Shown: one piece after another, positions 1 through 5,077 of the stretch
How the letters are laid out: every line of letters begins with the position of its first letter
Position numbering within the stretch: the first letter of the stretch is position 1
NCBI GenBank assembly: GCA_035289205.1
Contig: DATDXV010000015.1
Location: 1 to 7,517, forward strand
Direction of reading: 5' to 3'
Source of the DNA: DATDXV01 sp035289205
GTDB taxonomy: Archaea > Aenigmatarchaeota > Aenigmatarchaeia > Aenigmatarchaeales > DATDXV01
Length of the DNA: 7,517 nt
Notes under the pieces: model-generated
Seen by the model: the letters and a program-made list of their open reading frames with translations, nothing else
Told to the model about the DNA's origin: nothing
Database searches by the model: none
Made by a program: the position numbers and the translations under genes

Positions 1-356
1 GGCTTGAGCTCTTCCAGGCAAAGAAGATTGTCAAGGCGATAGGCAGGGGTTTCTCCCCCACAAGGGCGGGCGAGCTGTTTGGGGAGGACAAAGAGCTTGA
101 AATCATTGATCTGGAAGGGTTCGGTGAGAAGAGGATGAGGACGATAAAATCGAGGGTCATCGGGACCAACGGCAAAACAAGGAACATCATAGAGTTCTCA
201 ACAGAATGCCTGGTTTCTGTCTACGGCAACACTGTATCGATAATAGGTAGCTACGAGAAGATACAGATTGCGAAGGGAGCCATAGGCAAGATCATCGACG
301 GCGCGAGCCACAAGGCTGTTTATGCCTATCTGAGAAAGGCCAGCGGGAAAGAGTAA
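1..356 (+). CDS. Dim2/Pno1-like KH-domain protein, C-terminal part
   Basis: This is the 3' part of a gene that begins before the window; the first complete codon is at base 3 and the stop is TAA at 354-356. The visible 117 residues match the second half of the archaeal Dim2/Pno1 (Krr1-like) RNA-binding family. They contain an AKKIVKAIGRGFSP helix segment, a hydrophobic LEIIDLEGF strand, then a KH core with the RNA-binding loop as IGTNGKTR (GxxG = GTNG), a VSVYGNTVSIIG strand pair and a closing helix ending in HKAVYAYLRK. Known family role: the eukaryotic homologue acts in small-subunit rRNA 3'-end maturation, and archaeal members bind the 16S 3' region. The ATG at 135 lies inside the KH fold and is not the true start. 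The gene converges on the TPR gene ending at 414. A 58-base repeat begins inside its stop codon. The family call is firm; the archaeal role is by homology. Confidence 0.9.
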   Translation, partial: LELFQAKKIVKAIGRGFSPTRAGELFGEDKELEIIDLEGFGEKRMRTIKSRVIGTNGKTRNIIEFSTECLVSVYGNTVSIIGSYEKIQIAKGAIGKIIDGASHKAVYAYLRKASGKE

Positions 357-412
357 TCTTCCTTCCTGTCCCTAGTCCTTGTGAGACCGCTGTAGAAGGT
401 GGGAAGGTTGTG
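355..412. repeat. 58-base direct repeat, copy A
   Basis: This copy matches 3696-3753 at 52 of 58 positions without gaps, in the same orientation; similarity stops sharply on both sides. It starts at the second base of the Dim2-like stop codon and ends one base before the stop of the convergent TPR gene, filling the gap between the two gene ends. Its ends can pair: AATCTTCC with GGAAGGTT, 8 pairs including one G-U. A minus-strand reading frame through it gives HNLPTFYSGLTRTRD, as in copy B, but here no in-frame start lies upstream (TGA comes first). It could be an attachment-site-like repeat, a structured RNA or terminator element, or a relic of a coding segment. Confidence 0.8.
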
Positions 413-413
413 C

Positions 414-1046
414 TTATACAAATATGCGCCTCAGGTACTTTTCTTCTTCCACTTGCAGCTGCGGTATATCATTATCGAATATTCTGTTCGATTCCTCAAT
501 AAACCTCGATGCCTCTTCTTCTTTTGTTTCATCCTTCAGCTTGTTTGCTCTTCTTTGCATTACTATCTTGCCAACAGTCTTTATTCTGTCTGAATCAGGG
601 AACATCTTAGCACCTTTTCTTATAAGCTCTAAGCTCTCATCTTCCTTTCCACCAAGGTAATAACTCTTGATAATAGCTTCGTAAACGATTGCTCGGTCGT
701 CCCCCATCTCAAATGCTTTTCTGAATAAATCTGCGGAGCCTAAATAATCTCCACTTTCAAATAACTTATCGCCTTGATCCAATAATCTCCCAGTAACTAG
801 CTCTCTAGCAATTTCAGGCTCTGCACCTTTGGTGGAAATAGAATTTCTGCTTCTTCTTGAACTCCTTTCAGGAGCGTTCTCTATGTAGTCATCTATGGCT
901 GTGCCGATGAATCCACCTATGAAAAGCCCTCCAAATGCAACGGCTATTGGTATGTACCACTCGGGACCAGCCTGTACAGCTGGCCCGCCTCCAAGATAAT
1001 ATCCTATTCCTGCACCCCCAAATCCTCCAATATATTTGAAAAACAT
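414..1046 (-). CDS. Membrane-anchored TPR-repeat protein, function unknown
   Basis: 210 residues. The N-terminus is very glycine-rich and hydrophobic, with two probable membrane segments near residues 5-22 and 31-51, split by a short polar turn (AVQAGPEW). An acidic then arginine/serine-rich linker follows (52-75). Residues about 84-155 look like two tetratricopeptide-type helical repeats; GDKLFESGDYLGSADLFRKA is a characteristic TPR helix A/turn/helix B, and the second runs through YYLGGKEDESLELIRKG to FPDSD. The tail is charged and probably coiled. TPRs usually hold partner proteins, so a membrane-tethered adaptor is a reasonable inference, but no substrate is visible. The ATG at 1046 is preceded by a TATA-like box and a weak GGAG, so it may be transcribed separately from the upstream minus-strand pair. 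The 3' end abuts repeat copy A. Confidence 0.82.
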   Translation of the reverse strand: MFFKYIGGFGGAGIGYYLGGGPAVQAGPEWYIPIAVAFGGLFIGGFIGTAIDDYIENAPERSSRRSRNSISTKGAEPEIARELVTGRLLDQGDKLFESGDYLGSADLFRKAFEMGDDRAIVYEAIIKSYYLGGKEDESLELIRKGAKMFPDSDRIKTVGKIVMQRRANKLKDETKEEEASRFIEESNRIFDNDIPQLQVEEEKYLRRIFV

Positions 1047-1057
1047 ACTGTTATCAA

Positions 1058-1090
1058 CTCCAATTTTGTATGTTTTCTAAGCTTTTATAA
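1058..1090 (-). promoter_or_regulatory. Probable TATA box and weak GGAG site for the TPR gene
   Basis: On the minus strand TTATAAAAG lies at 1090-1082, about 40 bases before the ATG at 1046, predicting a start of transcription near 1060. A GGAG lies at 1061-1058, 11 bases from the ATG, longer than usual spacing and possibly at or before the transcript start. The TATA match is good; the GGAG is doubtful. Confidence 0.45.
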
Positions 1091-1100
1091 TTCATACATG

Positions 1101-1511
1101 TCAGAATCTACTACTAAAAAATTCCGCCTTTCTTCCTTTGATTATTTCCGAAACGTGTGCAGAATCCACTCCAAGCCTTTCAACGATTTCCCCCTCATTT
1201 ATTGGTAACTTGAACCCCTTGGATCTCCAATATCGAACATGTAAGATTAGAGCTACGGTGAGCGCCTCGTCACTTGTTATGTCCTTGGCTTTAATTTCAT
1301 GGGATTCCTTTGTTTTGGGGTCGTAAACTGTACTGTTGTGAGCTTCACTCTCTATTCTATGGGCCTGCTCAATTGCAGCGATGAGCAGTGGCTCTCCTTT
1401 TCTGTATGGGTTCTCAGGCTCAGGCGGCAGGGCGCCTATTTCCTTGGCCTTTTTCTTAAGCTCCCAAAAGGGCTCAGAGTCCGGTGAAAGTTTATAGAAT
1501 GACATACTCAT
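1101..1511 (-). CDS. Small soluble protein with C-terminal HTH-like segment
   Basis: 136 residues, no signal peptide or membrane segment. The ATG overlaps the stop of the 350-residue gene by four bases (ATGA, 1508-1511), so the two are almost certainly translated from one message. The N-terminal part is charged and proline-rich (GALPPEPENPYRKGEP). The middle is helical, with a hydrophobic DEALTVALILHVRYW helix. Residues about 103-127 (INEGEIVERLGVDSAHVSEI and a following KGRK) have the spacing of a helix-turn-helix: helix, glycine-containing turn, then a recognition-like helix ending in basic residues. DNA binding is therefore an inference; helix-turn-helix folds also mediate protein contacts. 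I do not recognise the family. A second in-frame ATG at codon 3 is possible. Confidence 0.8.
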   Translation of the reverse strand: MSMSFYKLSPDSEPFWELKKKAKEIGALPPEPENPYRKGEPLLIAAIEQAHRIESEAHNSTVYDPKTKESHEIKAKDITSDEALTVALILHVRYWRSKGFKLPINEGEIVERLGVDSAHVSEIIKGRKAEFFSSRF

Positions 1512-2560
1512 TTACCTCTATGAGAATCTGCAGGCATAGTTTGATGGGCAACCACTGCCGGGAGTGGCACTCCTTTCTTCATCATACTAATCTTCCATTT
1601 TTCAATGTTCTGAGCCGTGTTGGCAAATGCCTTGTCTCCGCTGCTTATAGCCTGCCCATTAAGCTTGCTTATAAATCTGTTGGTCATGGCATAAGGTTCT
1701 GCGTTGAGTAAACCCACTTCTCTCTGCAGATACTTCCATGCGCCCGGCATGTTTGATCCTATTCTGATCCTAACAAGTTCCTCGTCCATTCTACCTATGC
1801 CCTTGTATTCGCTCGGCGTGTTGAGTATCCAGTTCCTAACCCTCTGTGGTGTTTTGAACACACCTCTCCAGAACTTGTTGCTCTCAAGGGATGCCTTATG
1901 AAGCACCTCATGAAGAGGTGTTATTTTCTCCAGCATCTTTGCGCCCTTACCTAGAAGCCTTTCCTCCATCTTTCCAACAAAACTTATGGAACTCTTGAAG
2001 ATTGTTATACTGCTTGCCCTGTCTCCAAAGAGCACTTTTCCAGATTTCCTGAGAGGCTGTGAATCAGTAATACCCAATAGGGTGCCGTCTAAGCTTCTGC
2101 CTCCAGACTCCTTCAGATATATTTTAGTGTCCTTGCCCATGTCGGAAAAATGCCTCAGATTCTTGTTCAGATTCGCCAGTATCCTCTTCGAGCTCACGCC
2201 AGCTACCTCCTCTTCGAAGAATCCCCATCGCATCGCATATCTGGCTGCCATTCCATCTAGCCTTAGAGAGGAAGCCAGCATCTTCCCTATTAACCCTATG
2301 CCAACAAGCGAAAGCATGTTAATCCCGATATCAAACAGCGATGTGGTTGCCACTCCTGTCACGGGATCAATGTTTATTCCCAGCAAAAACGACAATGCTC
2401 CTGTCGCCCAGGCGTTGTCCTTTATGAACCCCCAGTTGCCCAGCCCTATGTTCTGGTCGAACGCGGCGCCTGTTATGGCAGAGAAGGGCGAAGCCAGCGC
2501 TATCTGCGGTGTTAGGAGCAACAGAACAAAAACCAATGGAAGCGCTCTGCTGAAGAGCAT
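1508..2560 (-). CDS. Secreted or membrane-anchored protein, function unknown
   Basis: 350 residues. Residues 5-23 form a clear export signal: one Arg, a long leucine/valine core (PLVFVLLLLTPQIALAS) and an ALA-SP site compatible with signal peptidase I after residue 23. A glycine-rich stretch follows, then a second hydrophobic segment near 75-96 (LFDIGINMLSLVGIGLIGKM) followed by basic residues. If that segment is a membrane anchor, the remaining 250 residues, rich in Lys/Arg, would lie in the cytoplasm with residues 24-74 outside. The large domain has no motif I recognise. An Arg/Lys/His-rich C-terminus ends in DSHRGK. The start is supported by the signal peptide beginning at once and by a TATA-like box 26 bases upstream. 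It is the first gene of a two-gene unit with the HTH-like protein. Confidence 0.85.
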   Translation of the reverse strand: MLFSRALPLVFVLLLLTPQIALASPFSAITGAAFDQNIGLGNWGFIKDNAWATGALSFLLGINIDPVTGVATTSLFDIGINMLSLVGIGLIGKMLASSLRLDGMAARYAMRWGFFEEEVAGVSSKRILANLNKNLRHFSDMGKDTKIYLKESGGRSLDGTLLGITDSQPLRKSGKVLFGDRASSITIFKSSISFVGKMEERLLGKGAKMLEKITPLHEVLHKASLESNKFWRGVFKTPQRVRNWILNTPSEYKGIGRMDEELVRIRIGSNMPGAWKYLQREVGLLNAEPYAMTNRFISKLNGQAISSGDKAFANTAQNIEKWKISMMKKGVPLPAVVAHQTMPADSHRGK

Positions 2561-2579
2561 ACAGAATATTGCGGGGAAA

Positions 2580-2590
2580 TGTTTTTAAGC
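2580..2590 (-). promoter_or_regulatory. TATA-like box for the 350-residue protein operon
   Basis: GCTTAAAAACA on the minus strand is centred about 26 bases before the ATG at 2560. No Shine-Dalgarno site lies between, which fits a leaderless message. Confidence 0.55.
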
Positions 2591-2631
2591 AGGCGGACGC
2601 AGACCGACAGATGCCGTTTTCTATTTTTCCC

Positions 2632-2654
2632 TTTCATGAAAACGAAGGCGCCTT
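2632..2654. promoter_or_regulatory. Pair of perfect 10-base palindromes between two operons
   Basis: TTTCATGAAA (2632-2641) and AAGGCGCCTT (2645-2654) are separate perfect palindromes three bases apart. They sit between the HEPN stop and the promoter of the 350-residue protein gene, about 45 bases upstream of its TATA-like box. They could be a protein-binding site or part of a transcript end; neither is shown by the sequence alone. Confidence 0.25.
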
Positions 2655-2668
2655 AAAGTTTAACTCGT

Positions 2669-3100
2669 TCATTTAATTTCTTTATTAAGTTCTTTTTCCA
2701 GCAGAGGCAAGAAATAAACCAAGAAATCAAAGGCTTCTTTGCATGCTTCAACAGAAACCACTTGCGCTCTGTATACAATCTTATTCCTGAGCATTCTGAA
2801 CCTGTTGAAATTATTTATATCGCTGCTTTTTATTTTATAAAATTCTTTGAGGAACGCTATTAATACCTCATGGGAGTACGGCTTGTATCCTCTAAGAGAC
2901 ATCAAGGATTGCACAGCTTCCCGCATGCACTCATATATATTCTCAAATATGAACGGCGAATTGAATTCATTGATCTTCTGTTCTTGTATGTATTTTAGCC
3001 GATCCCGCGCTCTTTTGAACAATGACATCGCTTCTCCTATGTCGGCGGACTCCCTTTTAACCAGATTCTCCTTAAGATAATAATCAAATTTTTCAATCAT
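2669..3100 (-). CDS. HEPN-domain protein, partner of MNT nucleotidyltransferase
   Basis: 143 residues, all helical in character. The start overlaps the stop of the MNT gene by four bases (ATGA, 3097-3100), as in MNT-HEPN toxin-antitoxin pairs. The N-terminal half has the four-helix HEPN pattern (EAMSLFKRARDRLKYI; NIYECMREAVQSLMSLRGY, then SHEVLIAFLKEFY). The signature segment is at 101-111, FRMLRNKIVYR, followed by the last helix ACKEAFDFLVYFLPLLEKEL. Canonical HEPN RNases carry R-x4-6-H. Here Arg105-Asn106 is present, but the His position is occupied by Tyr110-Arg111, so ribonuclease activity is uncertain. Known family role: HEPN toxins cut RNA and are silenced by the paired nucleotidyltransferase through nucleotide addition to a tyrosine near this motif; Tyr110 is the obvious candidate. 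The family is clear; the activity is inferred. Confidence 0.88.
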   Translation of the reverse strand: MIEKFDYYLKENLVKRESADIGEAMSLFKRARDRLKYIQEQKINEFNSPFIFENIYECMREAVQSLMSLRGYKPYSHEVLIAFLKEFYKIKSSDINNFNRFRMLRNKIVYRAQVVSVEACKEAFDFLVYFLPLLEKELNKEIK

Positions 3101-3624
3101 TGCAACACCTTCAGATATCCATAAATGACTATTCCATTGGCCAAACTGTTTATGAATTCCTTTTCCGAGTCTTTTAACTGTATTTCATGCACGCTTATTT
3201 TTCTTTTTAATGCTCTTTCAAACCTGCTTAGATCTATATCCAAACGCTTTTTTGTGACTATCGCTATATCGATATCGCTTTTTGACGTATCCTCCCCCCT
3301 TGAATATGATCCGAATAGAATTATCGCCTCCGGTTCCTCATATTTTTCTCTTATTAAACTTGTTAAACCGAATTCTTCTACAGAAAGCATGTTGTACGCT
3401 CTTTTCAACTGCATGAACTTTCCGTCCCTGATAGCTGATATGTTTTCTACTGTCTTTGTTTTTTCAGATTTTAACAATTTCTCTTTTTTGAGCTTGCTTA
3501 TGATTTTTATCACGCCTGGCGGGGACAGGCGGGTTATTCTAGATATCTCCCTTATGTAGAAGCTCTTGTCGGGACTGTCGAAAAACAGTTTCATCACTTT
3601 GTATATGTTATCTTTAGTTATCAT
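3097..3624 (-). CDS. Winged-helix/MNT nucleotidyltransferase (antitoxin type)
   Basis: 175 residues in two parts. Residues 1-60 form a winged helix-turn-helix (FYIREISRITRLSPPGVIKI as the HTH core, then the wing). Residues about 75-175 are a minimal nucleotidyltransferase domain of the Pol-beta fold: GSYSRG at 105-110, the metal-binding pair SDID at 116-119 (Asp117, Asp119), and a probable third acidic residue in the HEIQL strand (Glu147). Known role of the family: transfer of AMP to a partner HEPN protein, acting as antitoxin. The attached DNA-binding domain suggests autoregulation, and the promoter contains a striking phased repeat. The start ATG is supported by the TATA box at the leaderless distance. 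The gene is AT-richer than its neighbours (about 33-37% GC in two 60-base lines counted by eye), possibly a sign of transfer. Confidence 0.92.
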   Translation of the reverse strand: MITKDNIYKVMKLFFDSPDKSFYIREISRITRLSPPGVIKIISKLKKEKLLKSEKTKTVENISAIRDGKFMQLKRAYNMLSVEEFGLTSLIREKYEEPEAIILFGSYSRGEDTSKSDIDIAIVTKKRLDIDLSRFERALKRKISVHEIQLKDSEKEFINSLANGIVIYGYLKVLQ

Positions 3625-3659
3625 ATGTTATTATATGTTTACAACTGTTATATAAAGTT
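3600..3659. promoter_or_regulatory. Six phased 10-base units over the MNT promoter and start
   Basis: On the plus strand GTT occurs at 3607, 3617, 3627, 3637, 3647 and 3657, an exact 10-base period; five of the six are GTTA. Read on the minus strand these are six adjacent 10-base units each beginning with AAC. The best-conserved are AACATATAAT and AACATATGAT; the latter contains the MNT start codon. The array runs from the TATA box into codon 8 and the phase is lost on both sides. A 10-base period puts every unit on one face of the helix. A cooperative operator for the winged-helix MNT protein is the natural inference. Confidence 0.5.
3648..3657 (-). promoter_or_regulatory. TATA box of the MNT-HEPN operon
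   Basis: CTTTATATAA on the minus strand is a strong archaeal TATA match centred about 29 bases before the ATG at 3624, so the message is probably leaderless. The box is embedded in the phased GTT/AAC array, so a protein bound there would block TBP. Confidence 0.65.
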
Positions 3660-3670
3660 AACGGCACTAT

Positions 3671-3685
3671 GAAATACAACAAAAA
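3671..3685 (-). terminator. T-rich tract, possible terminator for the 72-residue gene
   Basis: TTTTTGTTGTATTTC on the minus strand follows the 3' end of the minus-strand gene at 3790-4008 and the second 58-base repeat. T-rich runs end transcription in archaea. It lies upstream of the MNT promoter, so it would insulate that operon. There is no strong hairpin directly before it. Confidence 0.35.
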
Positions 3686-3695
3686 TGCCTGTCCC

Positions 3696-3753
3696 AATCT
3701 TCCTCCCCGTCCCTGGTCCTTGTGAGGCCGCTGTAGAAGGTGGGCAGATTGTG
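3696..3753. repeat. 58-base direct repeat, copy B
   Basis: Second copy of the element at 355-412, with six substitutions and no gaps. The end helix is kept at 7 of 8 pairs: one U-G pair of copy A becomes U-A, while another pair is broken. In the minus-strand frame four of the six changes fall at third codon positions and are silent. Six changes are too few to prove coding. Copies A and B bracket 3283 bases, all of whose genes are on the minus strand. Confidence 0.8.
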
Positions 3754-3789
3754 GACTCTGGGCTTCCGCCCATCATTGCGCAGAAGCTC

Positions 3790-4008
3790 CTAGTCCCTCT
3801 GGAAGAATGCTGAAACAACATAGGCCCATTCTAATCCCTCGAGCTGCGCATCCCCGTGAAAGTATTTGACGGAGCCGTCCTCGTACACCACGGCCTCCAC
3901 GCACGCTTCTTGCCCTTTCAGACGCTCGGAGACCCATTCGCTGTCCGGAAACTTGACAGGGCGCCTCCAGCGCCTGAAGACAACAGAGAAGTGGTAGTCC
4001 TTCGCCAT
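3790..4008 (-). CDS. Small orphan protein, function unknown
   Basis: 72 residues starting MAKDYHFSVVFRRWRRP and ending AYVVSAFFQRD. It is soluble, rich in aromatic and charged residues, and reads like a small alpha/beta domain: a basic first strand, an EWVSERLKGQEA helix, and the strand pair CVEAVVYEDGSVKYFHG. I do not recognise it. The reading frame is open back to an ATG at 4161, but I chose the ATG at 4008. A TATA-like GATTTAAC lies 26 bases before it, and the 51 upstream codons are basic, irregular and packed with TATA-like sequence, which looks non-coding. The stop is TAG and the frame stays open for 40 more codons through repeat copy B. Divergent from the 265-residue gene at 4178. Confidence 0.6.
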   Translation of the reverse strand: MAKDYHFSVVFRRWRRPVKFPDSEWVSERLKGQEACVEAVVYEDGSVKYFHGDAQLEGLEWAYVVSAFFQRD

Positions 4009-4030
4009 ACTAGATTTAGGCGCGGCAGAG

Positions 4031-4038
4031 GTTAAATC
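4031..4038 (-). promoter_or_regulatory. TATA-like box for the 72-residue gene
   Basis: GATTTAAC on the minus strand is centred about 26 bases upstream of the ATG at 4008, the same spacing as for the other leaderless genes here. It is the main reason for choosing that start. The divergent gap 4009-4177 also holds TTATAAATTTATA near 4097-4109, a TATA-like run that could serve either strand. Confidence 0.45.
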
Positions 4039-4140
4039 TCTAACATGGAACTTCTGAACCCGCCTGCGATGGTAAGGAAAAAACGGCAAATGCCTTATAA
4101 ATTTATACTCGAACGCTGCTGAAAAGCTTAAGGCCATTCT

Positions 4141-4149
4141 TTTATAAAC
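4141..4149 (+). promoter_or_regulatory. TATA box for the 265-residue gene
   Basis: TTTATAAAC lies 33 bases (centre) before the ATG at 4178, predicting a transcript with a leader of only about 7 bases. The bases before the ATG (AGAGAGAT) are purine-rich but do not form a proper Shine-Dalgarno site. Confidence 0.5.
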
Positions 4150-4177
4150 TTTTGAAGGCAATACTTAAAAGAGAGAT

Positions 4178-4975
4178 ATGGCTTCAATGATAGCAAAGGG
4201 GCTGATTCGCGGCGCTGTTGAATCCGCAGTAGAACACAAATATGTGGGAAAGATCGCGGAAAACAGGGACAAAATAATGGCGGAGATAGCAAAGGAGGCT
4301 GATCCCATTGACAAGTATGCGCTGGCGACTATCTTGGAATATCATCTTAGAAAAGGCGTGCCGGAGGAATTGGATATACCCATATTCTGCAAGGAGATGC
4401 TGGGCGCGCTGGGAGATCTGAAGTCAAGCGATGATCCAAACGAGAGGGCGATGTACGAGTCCACTGAACGCCTCAGCAGAGTGTTGGAGATCGGATACAG
4501 AAGCAGAATGCTGGGCAAGTTCGCGGAAATTACGAGAAGGCACGGGGCATATGCTGGCGCCGGGGATTACGTAGCTGCCAAGATCGAGAAGAGAAAAGGG
4601 GGTTCCGAAGCAGGCGATACAGGGCCGGAGCCTCAGCCAACGGACCAGCCTATGCAGCCAAGAAGGGATTATGCAAAGGAGGTCGCAGATGAAAACAATT
4701 CTATATCTTCCAGGCAAAGACTTCAAGGAAGAACAGCCCGCGTCTGCGTGTTTGACAAAGCGGTTCCTGCCGACAGGGTTCAGGAAGCGATATTGAAAGC
4801 GGTTGAAAACCAAGGTTACAGACCCCGCATTTCCAATGCAAATGGGAGGGAGGAAATTCAGCTTTTTGGAACAAGGTTTTTCTCATCCAAAAAGCGGCCG
4901 GAGGGGTACGTGCACTACGAGCTTAAAGACGGGGAATGCAAATTCTTTCAGATAAGGGAATACAGCCTCTTCTGA
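4178..4975 (+). CDS. Two-domain soluble protein, function unknown
   Basis: 265 residues, no export signal or membrane segment. Residues 1-137 are helical and charged (GLIRGAVESAVEHKYVGKIA; PIDKYALATILEYHLRKGVP; a long STERLSRVLEIGYRSRMLG helix). Residues about 138-185 form a polar, proline-rich linker (DTGPEPQPTDQPMQPRRD). Residues 186-265 form a compact alpha/beta domain: strand TARVCVFDKAV, helix PADRVQEAILKAVENQGY, strand REEIQLFGTRFF, strand YVHYELKDGECKFFQIRE. The linker suggests a flexible two-headed adaptor or regulator; I do not recognise either domain and assign no role. Composition is GC-richer than the MNT-HEPN block. It lies upstream of the membrane protein gene at 5078 on the same strand, but a hairpin and a separate TATA box lie between, so the two are probably transcribed independently. 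Confidence 0.85.
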   Translation: MASMIAKGLIRGAVESAVEHKYVGKIAENRDKIMAEIAKEADPIDKYALATILEYHLRKGVPEELDIPIFCKEMLGALGDLKSSDDPNERAMYESTERLSRVLEIGYRSRMLGKFAEITRRHGAYAGAGDYVAAKIEKRKGGSEAGDTGPEPQPTDQPMQPRRDYAKEVADENNSISSRQRLQGRTARVCVFDKAVPADRVQEAILKAVENQGYRPRISNANGREEIQLFGTRFFSSKKRPEGYVHYELKDGECKFFQIREYSLF

Positions 4976-4992
4976 CAACCATTCGCAAAGCT

Positions 4993-5007
4993 AACTCTTC
5001 GAGAGTT
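4993..5007 (+). terminator. Short perfect hairpin after the 265-residue gene
   Basis: AACTCT-TCG-AGAGTT is a six-pair stem with a three-base loop, 17 bases after the stop. No T-tract follows, so a role as a terminator is uncertain; it could instead be a transcript-end stabiliser or a chance palindrome. Confidence 0.35.
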
Positions 5008-5047
5008 GATAACGAAAGTCCGTCAAATGCCTCTCCTCGCAGGAAGC

Positions 5048-5055
5048 TTTAAATA
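5048..5055 (+). promoter_or_regulatory. TATA box for the 613-residue membrane protein
   Basis: TTTAAATA is centred 26 bases before the ATG at 5078, preceded by purine-rich GGAAGC in the position of a TFB recognition element. The bases up to the ATG contain no Shine-Dalgarno site. This is the clearest leaderless promoter in the window. Confidence 0.65.
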
Positions 5056-5077
5056 GGGGTTTGACCAAATTAACTGT

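Larger units (their letters stand above)
3667..3789 (-). other. 40-codon open extension beyond a TAG stop
   Basis: Reading on in the same frame past the TAG at 3792-3790 gives 40 sense codons before the next stop, TAG at 3669-3667. The extension starts ELLRNDGRKPRV, includes the repeat-encoded HNLPTFYSGLTRTRD, and ends DRHFCCIS. It may be chance, a gene broken by one nonsense change, or TAG read-through. No ribosome binding site of its own is visible. Confidence 0.3.

Noticed and set aside
1904..1920. Inverted repeat CACCTC/GAGGTG with a five-base loop
   Set aside because: It lies inside the 350-residue coding sequence and is explained by codon content; no T-tract or gene boundary is near.
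1986..2588. Plus-strand 200-codon open frame
   Set aside because: It is the antisense of the 350-residue gene, which has a signal peptide, a promoter and a coupled downstream gene; the plus reading is serine/proline-rich without a recognisable fold.
3125..3559. Plus-strand 144-codon open frame
   Set aside because: Antisense to the MNT gene, whose catalytic motifs make the minus strand certain.
413..3695. Classical insertion sequence, transposon or provirus
   Set aside because: No transposase, integrase, terminal inverted repeats or tRNA target was found; only the direct repeats hint at insertion.
4085..4096. GGCAAATGCCTT, also at 1622-1633, with CAAATGCCT at 5024-5032
   Set aside because: The copies have no shared context (one is inside a coding region) and no consistent distance from a promoter, so chance is adequate.
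4009..4161. N-terminal extension of the 72-residue gene to the ATG at 4161
   Set aside because: The added residues are irregular and basic, the DNA is full of TATA-like sequence, and the extension would run into the promoter of the divergent gene; the ATG at 4008 has a well-placed TATA-like box.
4706..4720. 15-base match to 10-24 (TCTTCCAGGCAAAGA)
   Set aside because: The two copies are in different reading frames within unrelated genes and the match does not extend; likely coincidence.
4424..4813. Minus-strand 129-codon open frame
   Set aside because: Antisense shadow of the 265-residue gene; composition is Arg/Ser/Cys-rich and there is no promoter.
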